DNA from: Stenotrophomonas maltophilia R551-3
Lineage (GTDB): Bacteria; Pseudomonadota; Gammaproteobacteria; Xanthomonadales; Xanthomonadaceae
Direction of reading: 5' to 3'
DNA: 64,000 nt
NCBI RefSeq assembly: GCF_000020665.1
Contig: NC_011071.1
Coordinates: forward strand, 2,780,501 to 2,844,500
The translations under genes were made by a program, and so were the position numbers. The notes beneath the pieces were generated by a model. It searched no databases and was not told the DNA's origin. It saw only the letters and a list, made by a program, of their open reading frames with translations. Position 1 is the first letter of the stretch. Each line of letters begins with the position of its first letter. This document shows, piece after piece, positions 59,260-64,000 of this stretch.

Positions 59260-59988
59260 CTACCTTGCCCCAGGCGCGAAGCGCGCCACCAGGTCCCAGG
59301 CATCCCCCAGGAACACCTGGCGCACGCGGGTAATGGGCTGCTCACCGCGCCAGGTCAGGCGCTCGATCACCAGACAGGCGGTGCCGGGCTTCACATCGAG
59401 CAGCTTGGCAGTGGCAGTATCCGCGCCCCAGGCGCTGATGCGGTGCTGGGCGCGGGTCCACGACACGTTCTGCAGCAGCCAGCTGCCCGGTGCGGTGGTG
59501 TTGAAATCGACGTCCAGCACCTCGGGCACGCCCACCGGGCTGATCAGGCGATGTTCCAGTGCCAGCGGGCGGCCGTCGGCCAGATGCAGGCAGCGCATCG
59601 CCAGCAGCTGTTCGCTGCCGGCCAGCTCCACTTCGCCAACATTGCCGGCATCGGCCAGGCGCAGCTCGCGCTGCAGCAGGTGGTAGCCGTACTGGTGGCC
59701 ACGCGAACCGACTTCCATCGCGATATCCGGAATCTCAAGCGCCACCTGCTCCAGGTGCGGCGGCTGCCGCGCCACGAACGAACCGGCGCGGCGGCGGCGC
59801 TCGATCATGCCGCTCTCGGCCAGCGCGGTCAGCACCTTGTTCACCGTCATCCGCGAGCAGCCGTACTGCTCCATCAGCTCGTGCTCGTACGGAATACGAA
59901 AGCCCGGCGCCCACTCTCCGCTGAGGATGCGGCTTTCCAGATCGCTGCGGATACGCTGGTTGAGCGTGGCGGACTTGCTGGCCTTCAC
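59260..59988 (-). CDS. hutC: histidine utilisation repressor HutC (GntR family)
   Basis: The 243-residue protein from GTG 59988 has a GntR HTH ('WAPGFRIPYEHELMEQYGCSRMTVNKVLTALAESGMIERR') and a UTRA effector domain (about 90-240, 'LLQNVSWTRAQHRISAWGAD', 'CLVIERLTWRGEQPITRVRQVF'). Urocanate is the usual inducer of HutC. It follows hutF by 28 bases in the same direction. Confidence 0.92.
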   Translation of the reverse strand: MKASKSATLNQRIRSDLESRILSGEWAPGFRIPYEHELMEQYGCSRMTVNKVLTALAESGMIERRRRAGSFVARQPPHLEQVALEIPDIAMEVGSRGHQYGYHLLQRELRLADAGNVGEVELAGSEQLLAMRCLHLADGRPLALEHRLISPVGVPEVLDVDFNTTAPGSWLLQNVSWTRAQHRISAWGADTATAKLLDVKPGTACLVIERLTWRGEQPITRVRQVFLGDAWDLVARFAPGAR

Positions 59989-60016
59989 GTAATGGGATCT
60001 CGGTGGCGGGAGGCGA

Positions 60017-61387
60017 TCAGCCCAGCACGCCACGCAGGGCGGCAGCGAAGGCGGTGGTGATCGCCTCGCGCTGCAGGTGGCGGCCCTCGGCCACGCATTG
60101 GCGGCCATGACGCCAGACCGATCGCAGCGCGCCATTACGTGCGGCGAACACCCAGCTGTCAAGCCATGCGTCATCCTGTCGCGCCTGCAGCGCGGGGTGT
60201 GCGGCATCCAGTTCGACCAGATCGGCGCTGGCGCCAACCTGCAGCCCGGCGGCCACGCCCAACGCCTGTGCACCGCCCTGCAATGCACCTTCGAACAGGA
60301 AGCGGCCGCTGCTGCGGGTGGCATCCGGCGCCAGTACGTTGCGCCCGCGCAGGGTCAGGCGCTGACCGTACTCAAGCAGGCGCAGTTCTTCAGCCGCGTC
60401 GATCAGCACATTGGAATCGGAACCGACACCGAACCGACCGCCCTCCCGCGCGAACGCCTGCATCGGGAACAGGCCGTCGCCCAGGTTGGCCTCGGTGATC
60501 GGGCACAGGCCGGCCACGGCCTGGCTGGCCACAATGGACGCGCGCTCGTCATCGGTGATGTGGGTGGCATGCACCAGGCACCAGCGCGCATCCACCGGCG
60601 CATGGTCGTACAGCCACTGCACCGGGCGCTGGCCGCTCCAGGCCAGGCAGGCCTCGACTTCACGTACCTGCTCGGCGATATGGATGTGCACCGGGCCGTC
60701 AGTCAGCGGCAGCAGGGCGCTCAGCTCCTCCCCCGTGACCGCACGCAGGCTGTGCGGCGCGATACCGAGCACGGCGTCGGGCAGCGCGGTCAGTGCCGGC
60801 TTCGCGGCATCCAGCAGCTGCGCGAAGCCGTCCACGTCGTGGATCAGGCGGCGCTGCGCCGGATTCGGGGCCGCACCGCCGAAATCGGCATGCGCATAGA
60901 ACACCGGCAACAGGGTCAGGCCGATGCCGGTCTGATCAGCCGCCGCCGCGATCCGCGCACTCATCTCGGCGCGGTTGGCATAGGGATGGCCATCGGCGTC
61001 GTGGTGCAGGTAGTGGAACTCGCCGACGCGGGTAAAGCCGCTTTCCAGCATTTCCATGTAGGCCTGGGCGGCGATGGCCTGCACCGCGTCCGGGCGCAGG
61101 TGGGCCAGGAAGCGGTACATCAGCTCGCGCCAGCTCCAGAAACTGTCACCGTCGCCGCCGCCGATCTCGGTCAGCCCGGCCATGCCGCGCTGGAAGGCGT
61201 GGCTGTGCAGGTTGGGCAGGCCCGGCACCAGAATGCCGACGCGGTTGTCGCCGTGCTGGGCGCCCTGCCCCGTGTGGATCGCCGTGATGCGACCGTCCCG
61301 CACCTGCAGGCGGACATCGCGGGCCCAGCCGTCGGCCAGCAGGGCGTGGGCGGCATGGAAACTGTGCGGGGAACGCGAATCGGACAT
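60017..61387 (-). CDS. hutF: formimidoylglutamate deiminase
   Basis: The 456-residue amidohydrolase-superfamily enzyme from 61387 has metal ligands in 'GLPNLHSHAFQRGMAG', 'VHIHIAEQVREVEACL' and 'HATHITDDE', plus the Asp in 'GVGSDSNVLID'. It deiminates N-formimino-L-glutamate to N-formylglutamate, the five-step hut route. It is divergent from hutI and followed by hutC. Confidence 0.95.
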   Translation of the reverse strand: MSDSRSPHSFHAAHALLADGWARDVRLQVRDGRITAIHTGQGAQHGDNRVGILVPGLPNLHSHAFQRGMAGLTEIGGGDGDSFWSWRELMYRFLAHLRPDAVQAIAAQAYMEMLESGFTRVGEFHYLHHDADGHPYANRAEMSARIAAAADQTGIGLTLLPVFYAHADFGGAAPNPAQRRLIHDVDGFAQLLDAAKPALTALPDAVLGIAPHSLRAVTGEELSALLPLTDGPVHIHIAEQVREVEACLAWSGQRPVQWLYDHAPVDARWCLVHATHITDDERASIVASQAVAGLCPITEANLGDGLFPMQAFAREGGRFGVGSDSNVLIDAAEELRLLEYGQRLTLRGRNVLAPDATRSSGRFLFEGALQGGAQALGVAAGLQVGASADLVELDAAHPALQARQDDAWLDSWVFAARNGALRSVWRHGRQCVAEGRHLQREAITTAFAAALRGVLG

Positions 61388-61412
61388 GGCTGGACAACCC
61401 GAAATGGACACC

Positions 61413-61431
61413 TATATTGTATAGACATATA
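61413..61431. promoter_or_regulatory. putative HutC operator in the hutF-hutI divergent region
   Basis: TATAT-TGTATAGAC-ATATA is an interrupted palindrome containing TGTATAGACA, similar to HutC-type sites. It lies 26 bases from hutF and 24 from hutI, in an A+T-rich patch that may also hold both -10 elements. Confidence 0.6.
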
Positions 61432-61454
61432 AGCACAGCCGCGTTGTGGATGCC

Positions 61455-62678
61455 ATGCACGTCGATACCCTCTGGTCCAACGTTCACCTGATCACCCTCG
61501 ATGGCGAGGGGCTGGGTGTCATCCGCGATGGCGTACTGGCCTGCGCCGACGGCCGCATCGTCCATGTCGGCCCGGCCGGCAGCGATGCCAACCTGCGGCC
61601 GACTACCCGCATCGATGGCGAAGGCCGCTGGATGTCGCCCGGCCTGATCGACTGCCATACCCACCTGGTCTACGCCGGCAACCGCGCCAACGAATTCGAG
61701 CAGCGCCTGCAGGGCATCAGCTATGCCGAGATCGCCCGTGCCGGCGGCGGCATCGTCTCCACCGTGCGCGCCACCCGCGCCGCCACGCCGGAACAGCTGG
61801 CCAGCGAAAGCCGGCCGCGCCTGCTGGCGATGCGCGCCGAGGGCGTGACCACCCTCGAGATCAAGTCCGGCTACGGCCTGACCCTGCCCGACGAGCGCAA
61901 GCAACTGCAGGTGGCGCGTGCGCTGGGCGAGGGATGCAGGGTCAACGTGGTGACCACCTTCCTCGGCGCACATGCGATTCCGCCCGGCCGCGAAGCACAG
62001 GAGTACACCGACGAAGTGTGCAATGTGATGATTCCGGCCATCGCTGCCGAAGGCCTGGCCGAAGCGGTGGATGTGTTCTGCGAGAACATCGCGTTCTCAC
62101 CCGCGCAGGCACGGCAGGTTTTCGAAGCCGCGCGCGCGCACGGACTGGCGATCAAGATCCACGCCGAGCAGCTGAGCAACCAGCATGGCGCCGAACTGGC
62201 CGCCAGCTTCGGTGCACTCTCGGCCGACCATATCGAACATCTGGACGACGCCGGCATCGCCGCGATGGCCGCGGCCGGCACTGTCGCCGTGCTGCTGCCG
62301 GGCGCCTTCTATTTCACCCGCGATACCACCCTGCCGCCGATTGCCGCGCTGCGCGCGGCCGGCGTGCCACTGGCGCTGGCCACCGACAGCAACCCCGGCA
62401 CATCACCACTGACCAGCCCGCTGCTGGCCATGAACATGGGCGCGACCCTGTTCCGCCTGACCGTGGACGAGTGCATCGCCGGCTTCACCCGTGAAGCAGC
62501 GCGCGCACTGGGCCGTGGCGATCGCATCGGTCGCCTCGCCATCGGCATGGACTGCGACCTGGCGATCTGGGACATCGACGCCCCCGCCGACCTGGTCTAT
62601 CGCATTGGATTCAACCCGCTGCACGCGCGCGTGGTGCGCGGACAGCCCGACCTGCCTGCCTCCTGGAGCAACACATGA
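61455..62678 (+). CDS. hutI: imidazolonepropionase
   Basis: The 407-residue protein from ATG 61455 (GTG 61446 is possible) has metal ligands in '[23 protein letters not shown]', '[13 protein letters not shown]' and the Asp in '[12 protein letters not shown]'. It opens the imidazolone ring in histidine degradation. It overlaps hutH by four bases (ATGA). Confidence 0.96.
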   Translation: MHVDTLWSNVHLITLDGEGLGVIRDGVLACADGRIVHVGPAGSDANLRPTTRIDGEGRWMSPGLIDCHTHLVYAGNRANEFEQRLQGISYAEIARAGGGIVSTVRATRAATPEQLASESRPRLLAMRAEGVTTLEIKSGYGLTLPDERKQLQVARALGEGCRVNVVTTFLGAHAIPPGREAQEYTDEVCNVMIPAIAAEGLAEAVDVFCENIAFSPAQARQVFEAARAHGLAIKIHAEQLSNQHGAELAASFGALSADHIEHLDDAGIAAMAAAGTVAVLLPGAFYFTRDTTLPPIAALRAAGVPLALATDSNPGTSPLTSPLLAMNMGATLFRLTVDECIAGFTREAARALGRGDRIGRLAIGMDCDLAIWDIDAPADLVYRIGFNPLHARVVRGQPDLPASWSNT

Positions 62679-64000
62679 GCAACACCCTGGTTCTTCGCCC
62701 CGGCCATGTCACCCTCGCCCAGTGGCGGCAGGCCTATCGCGGTGCACCGCTTGCACTGGACCCGGCCGCGCTGCCGGCCGTGCGTGCCAGTGCCGCGACC
62801 GTGGCCGCCATCGTCGCCAAGGGCGCACCGGTGTATGGCATCAACACCGGCTTCGGCAAGCTGGCCAGCGTGCGCATCGAGCGCGAAGACCTGGCCACCC
62901 TGCAGCGGAACATCGTGCTCTCGCACGCTGCCGGTGTTGGCGAGCCGATGCCCGCCAGCGTGGTGCGCCTGATGATGGCGCTGAAGCTGGTCAGCCTGGC
63001 GCAGGGTGCTTCGGGCATCCGCGAGGAAACCCTGCTGCTGCTGGAAGCAATGCTGGTCAAGGGCGTGCTGCCGGTGGTGCCCGCACAGGGCTCGGTGGGT
63101 GCCTCGGGTGACCTGGCGCCGCTCTCGCACCTGGCCAGCGTGATGCTGGGCGTGGGCGAAGCCTTCATCGGAGACGAACGCCTGCCGGCGATCGATGCAC
63201 TGTCACGTGCTGGCCTGCAGCCCATCGAGCTGGGTGCGAAGGAAGGCCTGGCGCTGCTCAACGGCACCCAGTTCTCCACCGCCTATGCGCTGGCCGGTCT
63301 GTTCGAGATCGAGACCGTGTTCCAGGCCGCACTGGTCACCGGTGCGCTGTCGGTGGAAGCCGCGAAGGGCTCGGATACGCCGTTCGATCCGCGCATCCAT
63401 GCCCTGCGTGGGCAGCGCGGTCAGATCGCAACCGCTGCCACCCTGCGCAGCTTGATGCAGGACTCGGGCATCCGCGAATCGCACCGCGACAACGACGTGC
63501 GCGTGCAGGATCCGTACTGCCTGCGCTGCCAGCCGCAGGTGATGGGCGCGGCGCTGGACATCCTGCGCCAGGCCGCGACCACGCTGGAAATCGAAGCCAA
63601 CGGCGTCTCCGACAATCCGCTGGTATTCACCGAGACCGGCGAAGCACTGTCCGGGGGCAACTTCCACGCCGAACCGGTGGCCTTCGCCGCCGACATGCTG
63701 GCGATGGCGGTGTGCGAGATCGGTTCGATCAGCGAGCGCCGCCTGGCGATGCTGGTGGACCCGGCGCTGTCCGGCCTGCCTGCGTTCCTGACCCCGCGCC
63801 CAGGCCTGAATTCCGGCTTCATGATCCCGCAGGTGACGGCGGCCGCGCTGGTCTCGGAAAACAAGCAGCGCGCCTACCCGGCCAGCGTTGATTCGATCCC
63901 GACCTCGGCCAACCAGGAAGACCATGTGTCGATGGCCGCGCATGGCGCACGCCGCCTGATGCAGATGGCCGAGAACGCCGCCAACGTGATCGGCATCGAG
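62675..64000 (+). CDS. hutH: histidine ammonia-lyase, partial (C-terminus outside window)
   Basis: The open frame from 62675 continues to the window end, giving 442 of about 510 residues. The MIO prosthetic group forms from A143-S144-G145 in '[14 protein letters not shown]'. '[14 protein letters not shown]' near the N-terminus, the tyrosine-bearing 'VYGINTGFG' loop and '[10 protein letters not shown]' are typical of HutH. It converts histidine to urocanate. It is coupled to hutI. Confidence 0.97.
   Translation, partial: MSNTLVLRPGHVTLAQWRQAYRGAPLALDPAALPAVRASAATVAAIVAKGAPVYGINTGFGKLASVRIEREDLATLQRNIVLSHAAGVGEPMPASVVRLMMALKLVSLAQGASGIREETLLLLEAMLVKGVLPVVPAQGSVGASGDLAPLSHLASVMLGVGEAFIGDERLPAIDALSRAGLQPIELGAKEGLALLNGTQFSTAYALAGLFEIETVFQAALVTGALSVEAAKGSDTPFDPRIHALRGQRGQIATAATLRSLMQDSGIRESHRDNDVRVQDPYCLRCQPQVMGAALDILRQAATTLEIEANGVSDNPLVFTETGEALSGGNFHAEPVAFAADMLAMAVCEIGSISERRLAMLVDPALSGLPAFLTPRPGLNSGFMIPQVTAAALVSENKQRAYPASVDSIPTSANQEDHVSMAAHGARRLMQMAENAANVIGIE

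Noticed and set aside
60077-61432. A 451-codon plus-strand frame opposite hutF
   Set aside because: Antisense shadow; hutF has all metal ligands and operon context.

Overview
The window is high-GC gammaproteobacterial chromosome, most likely Stenotrophomonas maltophilia or a close relative. The main support is a set of SMAG-type palindromes (a GTAG tetranucleotide next to a GC-rich stem-loop) in the host segments. The histidine-utilisation genes, the serC-pheA-aroA block and the Xanthomonadaceae-like protein sequences agree. No database search was possible, so the species is an inference.

Bases 1-640 hold the 3' end of an SF1 helicase gene and its downstream DNA. Bases 641-2378 look like a small remnant island carrying one secreted S1-family serine protease. 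Bases 2379-44848 are a complete-looking lambdoid siphophage prophage of about 42.5 kb, integrated at the 3' end of a tRNA-Ser(UGA) gene (44835-44924, minus strand). Three copies of the tRNA 3' end (641, 2379, 44835), each beside a similar terminator hairpin, suggest two successive integrations at one site.

From the int end, the prophage reads: tyrosine integrase; a low-GC three-gene minus-strand cassette with a PD-(D/E)XK nuclease (3729-5825), a candidate defence system; a region of secreted and hypothetical accessory genes (6219-10071); then a long minus-strand late operon. Transcription of that operon runs from high to low coordinates: Q-like antiterminator, lambda-R-type endolysin, a holin-like membrane protein, nested Rz/Rz1 spanins, packaging and HK97-type head genes, and lambda-type tail genes. 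The tail genes include a textbook -1 frameshift G/GT chaperone, a very long tape measure and a fibre. Between Q and the immunity region lie Ref-like nuclease, P-like and O-like replication genes (with an iteron origin inside O), a CII-like and a Cro-like regulator. The repressor gene at 39960 is flanked by three and two copies of the same 15-bp operator. Plus-strand early genes follow and end with an AlpA-like excisionase beside the tRNA.

After the tRNA the host chromosome resumes: a DUF4241/ankyrin-like protein, a divergent lysR-azoR pair, an SH3-like protein, serS, two TonB-like genes, aroA-pheA-serC, an FHA protein, two polyhydroxyalkanoate-associated genes, a membrane-anchored Mrr-like protein, a HicAB toxin-antitoxin pair, and hutC, hutF, hutI and hutH (hutH runs off the end).

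Most host gene names rest on whole-protein recognition and are firm. Most small phage genes are hypothetical and are called from coding overlap, start signals and operon position.
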